From Rhizobium redzepovicii (GTDB taxonomy: Bacteria > Pseudomonadota > Alphaproteobacteria > Rhizobiales > Rhizobiaceae): a stretch of DNA of 64,000 nucleotides. Both the position numbers and the translations under genes were made by a program. The notes under the pieces are model-generated. The model had not been told where the DNA came from. It made no database searches and saw only the letters and a list, made by a program, of their open reading frames with translations. Every line of letters begins with the position of its first letter. The stretch's first letter is position 1. The stretch covers positions 124,001 through 188,000 of the forward strand of contig NZ_JAILYH010000009.1 in NCBI RefSeq assembly GCF_019793435.1. The letters run 5' to 3'. This document shows, piece by piece, positions 33,073 to 41,882 of the stretch.

Positions 33073-35439
33073 TCAGGCGACGGCGCCTGAAGCGGTTGTC
33101 AGTAATCCGGCGGCGCTCTCAGCTTCGCGGAAACAACCGAGTTCGCGGAGAGGAACCGGTTTGGAGAAGAAATAGCCTTGGAGGTCGGTGCAGCCAAGGG
33201 CGGCCAGGAAGTCGCGTTGATATTCGGTTTCAACCCCTTCCGCCGTCGTCGAAATACCGAGGTTGCGGCTGAGCGCGACGATGGCGCCGATGATCGCTGC
33301 GCCGTTGGCTTTTGTGCCGAGCAGCGAGACGAACGATCGATCGATCTTGATGCGGTCGATGTCGAAGCGCATCAGATGGCTGAGGCATGAAAAGCCGGTT
33401 CCGAAATCGTCGAGCGAAATCTGAACACCTCGGCTGCGCAGCGACTTCAGCACAGAATAGACGTCCGAGTTGTCCTCGATGAGCGAGGACTCGGTAAGCT
33501 CGAGCTCGAGCCGCGATGGCGGCAGTCCGCTCTCTTCAAGCACGGCGAAGACTTCCTCGGCAAAATTCGGCCGTCTCAACTGGGCGGGAGACACGTTGAC
33601 GGCAACAAACGTATCGTCGGGCCATTTGCAGGCGGCTCGGCAGGCTTCGCGCAGCACCCAGAAACCGAGAGCGTCGATGAGGCCGCCCTCCTCGGCGACA
33701 GGGATGAAGCTGGCGGGCGTCAGCAGACCACGCTGGCTGTGACGCCAGCGCACCAGCGCCTCCGCGCCCGACGCTGCGTATCCGCCCTCGGCGCGGTGCA
33801 CCGTTTGGTAATAGACCTCGAGCGATCCGAAGTCCGGCCTGGTTGTAATAGGATCCGAAGGTGAGCCGGCGGATGAAGCCGTGCCTTTGGCGAGAACTTC
33901 GCGCAATTCGTTTTTGAGAATGTCGCGCGCGTTCCTGCCGCCGTCCATGGAGGGCGAATAGAGGCGCCATTGACCTCTGCCGCCCATCTTTGCCTCGTAA
34001 AGCGCGACGTCGGCATAGCGCATGATGTCGTCGGCATTTCGGCCGGCATCCGGCACGACGGTCACGCCGATCGAGCCGCCGACGCGGGCGACTGCCTCGC
34101 CGTGCAAAAGCGGAAAGGGCTTGCCAAGTTCGGCAACGATGGCTTCGCAGATTGCCGGCAAAACCTGATCATGATCTTTGATGTCCCGGAGAAGCAGGGC
34201 AAATTCGTCGCCTCCGAGCCGGGCAAGCGTGTCGGCTGGACGCAGTATGGCGCGGATCCGCTCCGCAGCCATCCTGATGAGTTCATCGCCGGCCGCATGG
34301 CCGAACGTGTCGTTCACGGCTTTAAAGCGGTCGAGGTCGAGAAGCGCAACGGCCGAGCGCTCGGACGAATTGCGCGTCTCGGCCAGGCACTCGTCGAACC
34401 GCATCGCGAACAAGGCGCGGTTGGGAAGATCGGTCAGCACATCATGCAAGGCAAGCTGCCGCGCATGCAGCTCGCTCTTCTTCAACTCGCCGAGACTGCT
34501 TCGCAGGCGCACCAGCAGAAACGAGAACAGGACCGCGATCACCAAGGCTGCAATCGAAAGCGCCGGCATCAAACGGCCGATCACTCTCGATCCCGGAAGA
34601 TCGGGCCGCCAGACGATGAAGCCGATCGGTTCGCCGTTTGCCGTCGCGTCGATCTGAAACGCAACCTCGTTCTCGTCGGCATCGGCGGTACGCGCAAAGC
34701 GCGCCCCGTTGAGCCCCTGTTGCCGGCTTAATTCATCGAGCGCCGCGCCATCGATAAACCGAACGACGACCAGGAATTGCCGTATCGGCTGCTGCCGTCC
34801 CTGATCGGCGTCGTTGATGGCGACGACCCCGACGATCGTCGGGCGGCCTTCCAACCGCATCAGATTGGCCAACGCACGGTTGGGGCGGGCGGCACTCGCA
34901 ACGCGGCTTTCCATCGAGGACGGCGTTCGTTCCGACGCCGTCCCTTGTCTCACCCCCAGGCGGGCATCCTGAAGGAGAGGCGCAAAGAGGGGCTTCATCC
35001 AGCGGTAACGCTTTTCCGTCTGGGCGTCCGACAGCATGAGTAGTTGGGCCTTCTCGTCGACGACGAAAGCCTGGTCGTAACCGAAGGCGGACATTGCGGT
35101 CTGGCTGATCGCACTGCCGGCCGCCGCCGTCAGGACGGCGTCGAGGCTGGAGGAGCCTCCGTTTGACCGGGCGGCAGGATAAACGCGTGTGAGGTAGCCG
35201 TTGCCGAACTGGCCGATAACATGTGCGACCTGATCGACCTGCTCTCGCAGGCGCGCATTCACGAGCTGGCGCTGGCGATCAAGGGCGGCGGCGTCGCTCT
35301 CGGTTCCTGCCCAGAGCGCCGAAAGCACGACGAGCCCAATCGCTCCCAGCCCGCTGACGGCGATCAGAAAGAGAATCCTTCCCGAGGCGATCCAGGATTG
35401 CTGAAACGTATTGGAGCTGGAAGGAACAACGATGTGCAA
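33073..35439 (-). CDS. Membrane CHASE4-GGDEF-EAL cyclic-di-GMP enzyme
   Basis: About 788 residues. A transmembrane helix near residue 30 is followed by a periplasmic CHASE4-like sensor of ~200 residues and a second helix (PALSIAALVIAVLFSFLLV). Then come a GGDEF domain with intact RLGGDEFALL and an EAL domain with EALVRW, DDFGTGFS and KIDRSFV. Both cyclase and phosphodiesterase sites look complete, so it may make or degrade cyclic-di-GMP. The start is uncertain: I favour TTG at 35439 with AGGGG upstream. The far longer open frame to 35574 has no signal for translation. It is divergent from an orphan amino-acid binding protein. Confidence 0.88.
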   Translation of the reverse strand: MHIVVPSSSNTFQQSWIASGRILFLIAVSGLGAIGLVVLSALWAGTESDAAALDRQRQLVNARLREQVDQVAHVIGQFGNGYLTRVYPAARSNGGSSSLDAVLTAAAGSAISQTAMSAFGYDQAFVVDEKAQLLMLSDAQTEKRYRWMKPLFAPLLQDARLGVRQGTASERTPSSMESRVASAARPNRALANLMRLEGRPTIVGVVAINDADQGRQQPIRQFLVVVRFIDGAALDELSRQQGLNGARFARTADADENEVAFQIDATANGEPIGFIVWRPDLPGSRVIGRLMPALSIAALVIAVLFSFLLVRLRSSLGELKKSELHARQLALHDVLTDLPNRALFAMRFDECLAETRNSSERSAVALLDLDRFKAVNDTFGHAAGDELIRMAAERIRAILRPADTLARLGGDEFALLLRDIKDHDQVLPAICEAIVAELGKPFPLLHGEAVARVGGSIGVTVVPDAGRNADDIMRYADVALYEAKMGGRGQWRLYSPSMDGGRNARDILKNELREVLAKGTASSAGSPSDPITTRPDFGSLEVYYQTVHRAEGGYAASGAEALVRWRHSQRGLLTPASFIPVAEEGGLIDALGFWVLREACRAACKWPDDTFVAVNVSPAQLRRPNFAEEVFAVLEESGLPPSRLELELTESSLIEDNSDVYSVLKSLRSRGVQISLDDFGTGFSCLSHLMRFDIDRIKIDRSFVSLLGTKANGAAIIGAIVALSRNLGISTTAEGVETEYQRDFLAALGCTDLQGYFFSKPVPLRELGCFREAESAAGLLTTASGAVA

Positions 35440-35563
35440 GCCTAGACCCCTGAACACCACGATATGGGCGCATGCGTCGACGCTAGCAAAGAAGCGTTCA
35501 CGTAGAATTAAAAGCTGGGGCGCACTATGGGCGAGATCGAATAGCCCCAAGGAGCACACGACG

Positions 35564-36370
35564 ATGCTGCGCATATCCCTTCAGACGATGTTGCGCGCAG
35601 CGCTGATGGCGGGGGGCTTCGGTATGTTGTTGGCCGCGGCCGTGCCAATCCAGGCTGCCGCGCAAGATCGTATGCCGATGCGAATTGCCGTCGAAGGCGC
35701 ATTTCCGCCCTTCAATTATCTCGATGCAAACAACAAGCTTCAGGGCTTCGACATCGATATTGCCAATGCGCTTTGCGAGGTCGGCAAGTTCGAATGCCAG
35801 TTCATCATCGAGAAATGGGACGACATAATCCCCAACCTCGTTGCCGATAAATACGACGCAATCATCTCGTCCATGTCGATGAGCCTCGAGCGGCGTCAAA
35901 AGGTTGCCTTCACGGAAAAATACTACAACAGCCCCTCCGTGTTCATCGCTCGCAAGGATTCGCCGATCAGCGATGTCAGCCCCACTGGCCTCAGCGGCAA
36001 GATTCTCGGAGTGACGTCGTCGACGGCGCAGGAATCCTACGCCAACCATCTCTATCCGGAGATGAAAAAGAAGATCTTCCGGTCTTCGCCTGAATTGTAC
36101 AAGGGGTTGTCGGATGGCAGCGTCGATATCATCCTGGAGGACAAACTCGCCATCTACGACTGGATCGCCAACACCAAGGCGGGAACCTGCTGCGAGTTCA
36201 AAGGACCGGATCTGGTCGACGTCACATACTTCGGCGAAGGTGCCGGCATCGCGCTGCGCCTGGATGACAAGGAGCGTCTTACACGCTTGAACGAAGCGTT
36301 GAAGAGCATCAAGGCGGATGGGACCTACGACATGATCAACGCAAAATATTTCCCGTTCAGCATCCAGTAA
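35564..36370 (+). CDS. Orphan amino-acid-type ABC substrate-binding protein (HisJ/ArgT family)
   Basis: 268 residues. The signal peptide (LMAGGFGMLLAAAVPIQAAAQ) precedes a type-3 periplasmic binding domain (MRIAVEGAFPPFNYLDANNKLQ), with the acid/Arg ligand region SMSMSLERRQKVAFTEKYY typical of lysine/arginine/ornithine/histidine or opine binders. The ATG at 35564 is preceded by AAGGAG. No transporter genes adjoin; it stands between the cyclic-di-GMP enzyme and fdhA, so it may feed a distant permease or a sensor. Confidence 0.87.
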   Translation: MLRISLQTMLRAALMAGGFGMLLAAAVPIQAAAQDRMPMRIAVEGAFPPFNYLDANNKLQGFDIDIANALCEVGKFECQFIIEKWDDIIPNLVADKYDAIISSMSMSLERRQKVAFTEKYYNSPSVFIARKDSPISDVSPTGLSGKILGVTSSTAQESYANHLYPEMKKKIFRSSPELYKGLSDGSVDIILEDKLAIYDWIANTKAGTCCEFKGPDLVDVTYFGEGAGIALRLDDKERLTRLNEALKSIKADGTYDMINAKYFPFSIQ

Positions 36371-36398
36371 TTCCGCCGGCAAATTCCTGATGAATGCA

Positions 36399-36425
36399 GG
36401 ATGGCCGGCTTGCGGCCGGCCATCC
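36399..36425. terminator. Bidirectional hairpin terminator between convergent genes
   Basis: GGATGGCCGGC (36399-36409) pairs perfectly with GCCGGCCATCC (36415-36425), an 11-base stem with a five-base loop. It lies between the stop of the binding protein gene (plus) and the stop of fdhA (minus). No T-run is present, but the position between converging genes supports termination in both directions. Confidence 0.65.
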
Positions 36426-36453
36426 CATCGCGTCGAGTGTTCAATCGTAACCG

Positions 36454-37644
36454 CTAAGCGGCTTTCGCGACGTCCCCGTGCGGATCGAGGACGAATTTCG
36501 TCGCCGCTCCGTGGTCGAAGCTCTCATATCCGGCGGCGGCCTCGTCGAGCGGAATGACCTTGGCGTTGACGATATCGGCAATCGGCAGCCGGTCGTGCAG
36601 GATCGCCTGCATGAGCTGCCGATTGTACTTGAGCACCGGCGTCTGGCCGGTGTGGAAAGACTGCGCCTTGGCCCAGCCGAGGCCGAAGCGGAGCGACAGA
36701 TTGCCGTGCTTGGCGGCATTGTCGACGGCACCAGGATCCTCCGTGACGTAGAGGCCGGGAATACCGATCGAACCTGCGGCGCGGGTGATCTCCATCATCT
36801 GATTGAGCACGATCGCCGGCTGTTCGCCGCCCGAATGGCCGCGCGCTTCGAAGCCGACCGCGTCGATGGCGCTGTCCACTTCATTGCTGCCGACGACCTG
36901 GGCGATCATGTCGCCGAGGCGGTCGCTCTTGGAGAGATCGATCGGTTCGAAACCGACCCTTGCCGCATGCGCCAGGCGATCCTTATTGAAATCACCGACC
37001 ATGACGACGGCGGCGCCGAGGATGCGCGCCGAAGCGGCAGCCGCAAGGCCGACAGGGCCGGCGCCTGCGACGTAGACGGTCGATCCGACCCCGACGCCTG
37101 CGCGCACAGCGCCATGGAAGCCGGTTGGCAGAATATCGGAGAGCATGGTGAGATCGCGGATCTTCGCCATCGCCTTGTCCCGATCAGGGATTTTGAGCAG
37201 GTTGAAATCGGCATAGGGAATGGTGACGTAGCGCGCCTGTCCACCGATCCAGCCGCCCATGTCGACATAACCATAAGCGCCGCCGGCGCGGGCCGGATTG
37301 ACCGTCAGGCAGACGCCGGTATCCTGGGACTTGCAGCAGCGGCAACGGCCGCAGGCGACATTGAACGGCACCGAGACGATATCGCCGATGTCGAGCATCT
37401 CGACGTCGACGCCTTTCTCGATGATCTCGCCGGTGATTTCATGACCGAGGACCAGGCCCGGCATCGCCGTCGTGCGGCCGCGGACCATGTGCTGGTCGGA
37501 GCCGCAGATATTGGTGGAGATCACCTTCAGGATGACGCCGTGCTCGATGCGGCGGCCGTCGGGCGCTTCCAGCTTCGGGTCGTCGATGTCGCGAACTTCG
37601 ACCTTGCCCGGCCGGAGATAAACGACGCCTCTATTCTTGCTCAT
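36454..37644 (-). CDS. fdhA: Glutathione-independent formaldehyde dehydrogenase
   Basis: A 396-residue zinc-dependent, NAD-linked medium-chain dehydrogenase. Visible are NICGSDQHMVRGR with catalytic-zinc Cys/His, the structural-zinc cysteines in VACGRCRCCKSQDTGVC, and a Rossmann region VYVAGAGPVGLAAAA. It matches Pseudomonas putida FdhA, which oxidises formaldehyde to formate and is part of betaine/sarcosine catabolism. Here it would remove formaldehyde released by the OYE-type and Rieske-type demethylases. The ATG at 37644 has GGGAGG upstream; the longer frame to 38022 is unsupported. Confidence 0.92.
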   Translation of the reverse strand: MSKNRGVVYLRPGKVEVRDIDDPKLEAPDGRRIEHGVILKVISTNICGSDQHMVRGRTTAMPGLVLGHEITGEIIEKGVDVEMLDIGDIVSVPFNVACGRCRCCKSQDTGVCLTVNPARAGGAYGYVDMGGWIGGQARYVTIPYADFNLLKIPDRDKAMAKIRDLTMLSDILPTGFHGAVRAGVGVGSTVYVAGAGPVGLAAAASARILGAAVVMVGDFNKDRLAHAARVGFEPIDLSKSDRLGDMIAQVVGSNEVDSAIDAVGFEARGHSGGEQPAIVLNQMMEITRAAGSIGIPGLYVTEDPGAVDNAAKHGNLSLRFGLGWAKAQSFHTGQTPVLKYNRQLMQAILHDRLPIADIVNAKVIPLDEAAAGYESFDHGAATKFVLDPHGDVAKAA

Positions 37645-38315
37645 GGATTCCTCCCATTCGTTGAATGCCTCGATCTGCAACCGATGCAATCGATGGCAAT
37701 TTTTCCTCCGGCCTGCCTCCTCTGCAGCCCGGTATTCACAACGCCGCATCGGGCGATATACGAATTTCGCAAATAGGCGGGGACAGATTGGATGGAGGGG
37801 AAGAGTGAAGACGATAGGTCTGGCCTGTCGTTTCCGCTCGTCATCACCGCCGCAATCCGCCGATTTGCTGCGCAAAGAGCTGGTTTCGGACTCCAGAACC
37901 TCCTTTCGATTCATCTTGGAATCTTCGGTCGGCCTTCCAACGGTTCTGTCGCCAGTGACGAGCGCCTTGAACATCACAAGCAAACCATGCCCGGCGGAAA
38001 ACAGCGCCCGAAAAAACGACATGGGCGCAACTCAAAGACGACAGTCGGAAAACTCCGATAGCATGCCGCCGGAAGCTATGAGTTGATCCCCGGAATAGGG
38101 CGGTTTTCCGGATCGGTTCAGAAGATTTGAATTGCAGATCTCCGATCAAATGGCCTGAGCAATGCAAGGTTTCTCTGCCGGTTGTCGCGCTGTGACCGCC
38201 TCTGTCCGACCAGCGGCAGATGCCGTTGCCAATCGTGATTGGACATCGGCTGCGACCTGAGCCACGCTATTTTTGGGAGCGGACCATCTATTTTTCTCGG
38301 AGATAGGAGGCCGAA
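37645..38315. other. 671-base gap without a supported gene
   Basis: Short open frames exist on both strands, but none has a ribosome site, a recognisable domain or convincing composition. A weak inverted repeat CCGGAA/TTCCGG at 38090-38111 is the only structure I noted. The fdhA promoter must lie near its left end, and an AGGAGG before 38316 serves the next gene. Confidence 0.5.
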
Positions 38316-38750
38316 ATGGAACAGTATGCACTGGAGCAGTTGAAAACGATTGCGAAGGTCAGCACGACCTGCAAGCGCCTTGACTTAACGCGGCGCGAAC
38401 GGATTGAACGGTGGGCCGAAAGTCTCGAACGCAGCCCCAGACCGTTTCTTAAGACGCTTCACGAAACGGAATATCAGCCGATCGCAGATCGCATAGCCAT
38501 GCGGGATGACGACACGCCGATCTCGGTTGCATTCGCTGATCCCATTCTGCGGGCGGCAGGAATGGAAAATGATAGTTACGGAGAAGCCAAACGGTTCTTC
38601 GAACTCAGCGACGGGGAACTGCACGAGCTTGTCTGCTTCTGTCATTTTGGTGAACGCGTCAGCGCGGCAACAGTCGCTCGCCGCGTGCGTAAGATGGCAG
38701 ATCCTCAACCAAGCGGATTTTTCGCTCAGCTTCGTGCGTTCTTCGGCTAA
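38316..38750 (+). CDS. Conserved hypothetical protein, 144 residues
   Basis: A soluble, charged protein with no signal peptide or membrane helix. The N-terminal half looks helical (LDLTRRERIERWAESLERSP). The C-terminal half contains LHELVCFCHFGERVSAATVARRVRKMA, with a CxCH group that could bind metal. ATAGGAGG precedes the ATG at good spacing. I recall similar short proteins in rhizobia but know no function. It stands alone, followed by an intergenic repeat. Confidence 0.7.
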   Translation: MEQYALEQLKTIAKVSTTCKRLDLTRRERIERWAESLERSPRPFLKTLHETEYQPIADRIAMRDDDTPISVAFADPILRAAGMENDSYGEAKRFFELSDGELHELVCFCHFGERVSAATVARRVRKMADPQPSGFFAQLRAFFG

Positions 38751-38784
38751 TTGAGGCTAAAGACCCCATGACGCTGCAAAGCCG

Positions 38785-38915
38785 GCTCTAAAGCGCGTCG
38801 CGATCTTTCAGATTCGCTCCTTGCGCTTTAGATCTTTGTTTTTACGCATGTCGTTACGGCAAAAGCGCTTCGCGCTTTGCCTGGGAAAACCGCTGTACAC
38901 TTTTGCGCGACATGC
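38785..38915. repeat. Rhizobial intergenic mosaic-type repeat (RIME-like) with an inserted hairpin
   Basis: Two imperfect palindromes in tandem. The first is TAAAGCGC...GCGCTTTA (38789-38830). The second is bounded by GCATGTCG (38846-38853) and CGACATGC (38908-38915). The sequence style (CGATCTTTCAGATTCGCTC, CCGCTG-ACACTTTTGCGCGACATGC) is one I know as widely scattered between genes in Rhizobium. An extra hairpin, GGCAAAAGCGC/GCGCTTTGCC at 38858-38881, sits inside the second palindrome. The repeat ends exactly at the stop codon of the EamA gene and may act in mRNA processing or termination. Confidence 0.7.
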
Positions 38916-39821
38916 TTAGCGGTCGCGTGACTGCTGGCTGCGGTTGAAGTCGATTGCCGTGTGCCAGAACACGGCGCCGAGGATGATTGCGCCGCCGAAA
39001 TAGGTGGCGACCGGCGGCTGTTCCGAAAACAGCAGCCAGACCCAGAAGGGCGTCAGCACGATTTCCATCGTGCCGATCAGCGCGGCTTCTGCCGGCGGCA
39101 TCCGTTTTGCGCCGGCGAGGAAGAGCACCAGCGCTAGCGAGAAATTGGTGGCGCCGAAGGCGGCAAGGACGATCCAGTTGTGCAGGTCGAGCGAGCCGAC
39201 CGAACCGAACGGCGCGAAGATGACGAGGGTCAGGAAAGCGCTGACGACGGTCGGCGGCAGGCTCGGCACGCCGGGATTGATGCGCGGAATGATGATGACG
39301 AGCGCGAAGGACGCGGTCATGCCGAGCGCTAAGAGGTCGCCCCAACCAGTGCCGCCGCCGATCGACGAGGCGACGATGACGCCGACGCCGAAGAGGGACA
39401 CGGCGCCGGCGATCAGCGTCCGCCTGGCGACCCTCTCTCCGAGGATGAGCCAGCCGAACAGAGCCGCAATGAAGGGCGTCGTCGCATAGATCATCGTCAC
39501 ATTGGCGACGGTAGTCATGTAGAGCGCCCCGATGAAACATCCCTGACTGAAGGTCTGGCATGCGATCATCGCAAGACCGGAGGGATGGAAGACGGAACGC
39601 CATTGCCGCCGCGAGATGCCCCCTTCGAGGAAAAGGCAGGGGATCAGCAGGAACAGGCCTCCGAACAACGACCGCCAGGCGATCGCCGTCCATACGTCGG
39701 TCGTGAGCAGCCGCGAGTAAACGCCGCTCGCACTCCAGGCGAGCGTCGCGGCAACGATGAGAAGCACACCCTTCTCGTGCTCGCTGCCTGCGAGGCGCGT
39801 GGTCGGATTTTCAATGGTCAC
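38916..39821 (-). CDS. EamA-family (DMT superfamily) membrane transporter
   Basis: About 301 residues with ten predicted transmembrane segments in two EamA repeats (LLIVAATLAWSASGVYSRLL; LAAFGATNFSLALVLFLAGA). This family mostly exports metabolites such as amino acids or nucleosides. The start is uncertain: GTG at 39821 is used, and a TTG at 39887 would add 22 hydrophilic residues. It is divergent from a LysR regulator gene, the usual sign that the regulator controls the exporter. Confidence 0.85.
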   Translation of the reverse strand: MTIENPTTRLAGSEHEKGVLLIVAATLAWSASGVYSRLLTTDVWTAIAWRSLFGGLFLLIPCLFLEGGISRRQWRSVFHPSGLAMIACQTFSQGCFIGALYMTTVANVTMIYATTPFIAALFGWLILGERVARRTLIAGAVSLFGVGVIVASSIGGGTGWGDLLALGMTASFALVIIIPRINPGVPSLPPTVVSAFLTLVIFAPFGSVGSLDLHNWIVLAAFGATNFSLALVLFLAGAKRMPPAEAALIGTMEIVLTPFWVWLLFSEQPPVATYFGGAIILGAVFWHTAIDFNRSQQSRDR

Positions 39822-39933
39822 GCAGATGGTCTCAAAGAAGGAAGTCGAACGCCGCTCATTTCTGCGCCGGTAATTGACATAAGACAAACGAATAGTAGAG
39901 ATAGCTCTTATCGATTTTTTCTATGGCTCTGTC

Positions 39934-40809
39934 ATGCATGAACCAATCGAGAGCGATCTCTTGAGGACCTTCCTGGTCGTCGCCGAGACGTCGAATTTCT
40001 CTGCGGCTGCCCAACGCATCGGGCGGACGCAGTCGGCCGTCAGCACCCAGATTAAGAGGCTCGAGGCGGCGATCGGCGAGATCCTCTTCGAGCGTGGCGC
40101 CCGCGGTGTACTGCTCACCCGCCAGGGCATCCAACTGGTGCCTTATGCCCGCAGGGTGATCGACCTCCTCAACGAGGCCGCCGCGACGATCCGCAGCAAG
40201 CCGCTCGACGGGCCGGTGCGGATCGGAATTCCCGAGGAATATAGCCAGACGGTGCTGCCGGCAGCCCTTGCGGCTTTCGCCGTGCGCCATCCGGCGGTCG
40301 AGGTCACGGTGTCCTGCGACTACACGGTCCGCAACCTCGCCGCCCTGGAACGGGACGAACTCGATCTCGCCGTCGTTTTCGACTGGAGCGACCAGAACAA
40401 GGGCGAGGTCCTCTGCATTGATCCCACAGTCTGGGTCACATCGATGGTCCACCGGCTGCATGACATCGATCCACTGCCCGTCGCGACCTATCGCAATTCC
40501 ACCTGGTCACGCGATTTTGCGCTCCGCTCGCTGGAACAGATCGGCCGCAGCTACCGGATCGCCTTCATCGCCGATACCGGCTCGGGGCTGAAGAACGCGG
40601 TGACCGCAGGCCTTGCCGTCACCACGCTTTCCCGCAGCAGCATCCCGCCCGGCTGCCGGGAACTGACCGCCGAAGACGGTTTTCCGCCGGTCGATTCCTC
40701 GAAGGTCGTGCTTCGCCGCAGCACGTTCCGTTCCAGCGAGGCCGTCCGGGAACTCGCCGAAATGGTGCGCGAAGCCTTCCAGCCTATGGCGGCGCCGGCG
40801 ATGGCGTGA
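39934..40809 (+). CDS. LysR-family transcriptional regulator
   Basis: 291 residues. The N-terminal winged helix (DLLRTFLVVAETSNFSAAAQRIGRTQSAVSTQIKRLE) is followed by a LysR substrate-binding domain of normal length. It is divergent from the EamA transporter gene. The gap holds ATAAGA/TCTTAT arms at 39879-39884 and 39906-39911 that could be its site. Its 3' end overlaps that of the convergent AraC-type gene by 26 bases. The effector is unknown. Confidence 0.9.
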   Translation: MHEPIESDLLRTFLVVAETSNFSAAAQRIGRTQSAVSTQIKRLEAAIGEILFERGARGVLLTRQGIQLVPYARRVIDLLNEAAATIRSKPLDGPVRIGIPEEYSQTVLPAALAAFAVRHPAVEVTVSCDYTVRNLAALERDELDLAVVFDWSDQNKGEVLCIDPTVWVTSMVHRLHDIDPLPVATYRNSTWSRDFALRSLEQIGRSYRIAFIADTGSGLKNAVTAGLAVTTLSRSSIPPGCRELTAEDGFPPVDSSKVVLRRSTFRSSEAVRELAEMVREAFQPMAAPAMA

Positions 40810-41782
40810 TGCGGCGGCGCAGGCGGCGACGGGTTTCGGACGGGCTCTCGGAAAAACTCGCCCGGTAGCTTCTTGCAAAGGCCGAGGCTGAATTGAAGCC
40901 GGTCGCCGCCGCGATGTCGGCGAAGGAGGCTGTTGTTTCGATCACCTTGCGGCGCGCCGCATTCAGCCGCAGCGCCAGATAATGCACATGCGGCGGCGCG
41001 CCGATACTCTGTTGGAAAAGATCCTGCAGATGCCGGGCGCTGACGCCCACCCTGCGGGCGAGCCGCGCCAAAATCAGCGGCTGCTCGATATGCTCCTCCA
41101 TCAGTCGTACCGCCTGCGTCACGCGGGGATCATGCATGCGCAGTCCCGCCGAGGCCGCCGACAGCGGTTCATCGATATGAAAGGAGGGCTGCTCGTAACG
41201 GAACAGCCGGCTGACCTCGAGCGCCAGCGAATAACCCTGCCGCTGCCGGATCACCTCAAGCATCAGGTCGACGGTCGGCAGCGAACCCGATGTCGTCAAC
41301 CGCTTGCCGTCGATGACGAAACGGTCTTTGACGGCCCTGACCTCAGGATAGGCCAGCGCAAAATCCTCGTAATCCTCCCAGTGGACGGTCGCCGGCAGCC
41401 CGTCGAGCAGACTTGCTTCCGCCAGCAGCCATGTGCCGGACTCGATGCCGGCAATGATCGTGCGGTGTCGGGCCGCCTGCGACAGCTGCATCTTCAGCGC
41501 CGGCGTCGCGCTGCGGCGCCAGTTGTAGCTGGCCAGCACGAAAAGCGGCGTCTCCTCGGTCGTCGCCTGGAAAGTGCCCTCAGCCGGGATGGCGATCGCG
41601 CTGGTGGTCGGGACCGGCGCTCCGTCCGGCGTCAAGAGCCGCCAGCGATAGAGTTCGCTGCCGGCGATGCGGTTGGCGCCGCGCAGCGGCTCGATGACCG
41701 ACGCGATCAGGATCAGGTTCGTCTCCGGTAGGACGAGAAGGTCGATATCGAGCGGTTCCGTTGATCGCTGCAGCAAGGTCAT
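40784..41782 (-). CDS. cdhR: GATase1-like AraC-family regulator of carnitine catabolism (CdhR-like)
   Basis: 332 residues: a DJ-1/PfpI-like N-terminal domain (IIAGIESGTWLLAEASLL, where the usual Cys of GNCSG is Ser) and a C-terminal AraC domain (ILARLARRVGVSARHLQDLFQQS; DIAAATGFNSASAFARSYR). CdhR in Pseudomonas has this build and activates carnitine dehydrogenase genes; this gene is divergent from the carnitine operon. The start is unclear: the ATG at 41782 abuts AGGAG, whereas TTG at 41776 has six-base spacing and may be the real start. The direct repeats in the divergent promoter are its likely site. Confidence 0.85.
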   Translation of the reverse strand: MTLLQRSTEPLDIDLLVLPETNLILIASVIEPLRGANRIAGSELYRWRLLTPDGAPVPTTSAIAIPAEGTFQATTEETPLFVLASYNWRRSATPALKMQLSQAARHRTIIAGIESGTWLLAEASLLDGLPATVHWEDYEDFALAYPEVRAVKDRFVIDGKRLTTSGSLPTVDLMLEVIRQRQGYSLALEVSRLFRYEQPSFHIDEPLSAASAGLRMHDPRVTQAVRLMEEHIEQPLILARLARRVGVSARHLQDLFQQSIGAPPHVHYLALRLNAARRKVIETTASFADIAAATGFNSASAFARSYRASFSESPSETRRRLRRRITPSPAPP

Positions 41783-41791
41783 CTCCTCTAG

Positions 41792-41823
41792 TTCCGATAA
41801 TGTATCGATAGCTTCCGAGAATG
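41792..41823. promoter_or_regulatory. Direct repeats 21 bases apart, candidate CdhR operator
   Basis: TTCCGATAATG at 41792-41802 and TTCCGAGAATG at 41813-41823 match in ten of eleven positions, in the same orientation and with a 21-base period. TATCGATA lies between them. They sit in the 100-base region between cdhR and the carnitine operon, the geometry expected for an AraC-family activator. Confidence 0.55.
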
Positions 41824-41882
41824 CAAAGCATCTCCGCCGATCCTGCCGCGTAATGCCTGACAACACGGGGAGAACAAAAATC

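Noticed and set aside
37637..38086. Small open frames in the 671-base gap upstream of fdhA
   Set aside because: Several overlapping frames on both strands, none with a ribosome site or recognisable domain.
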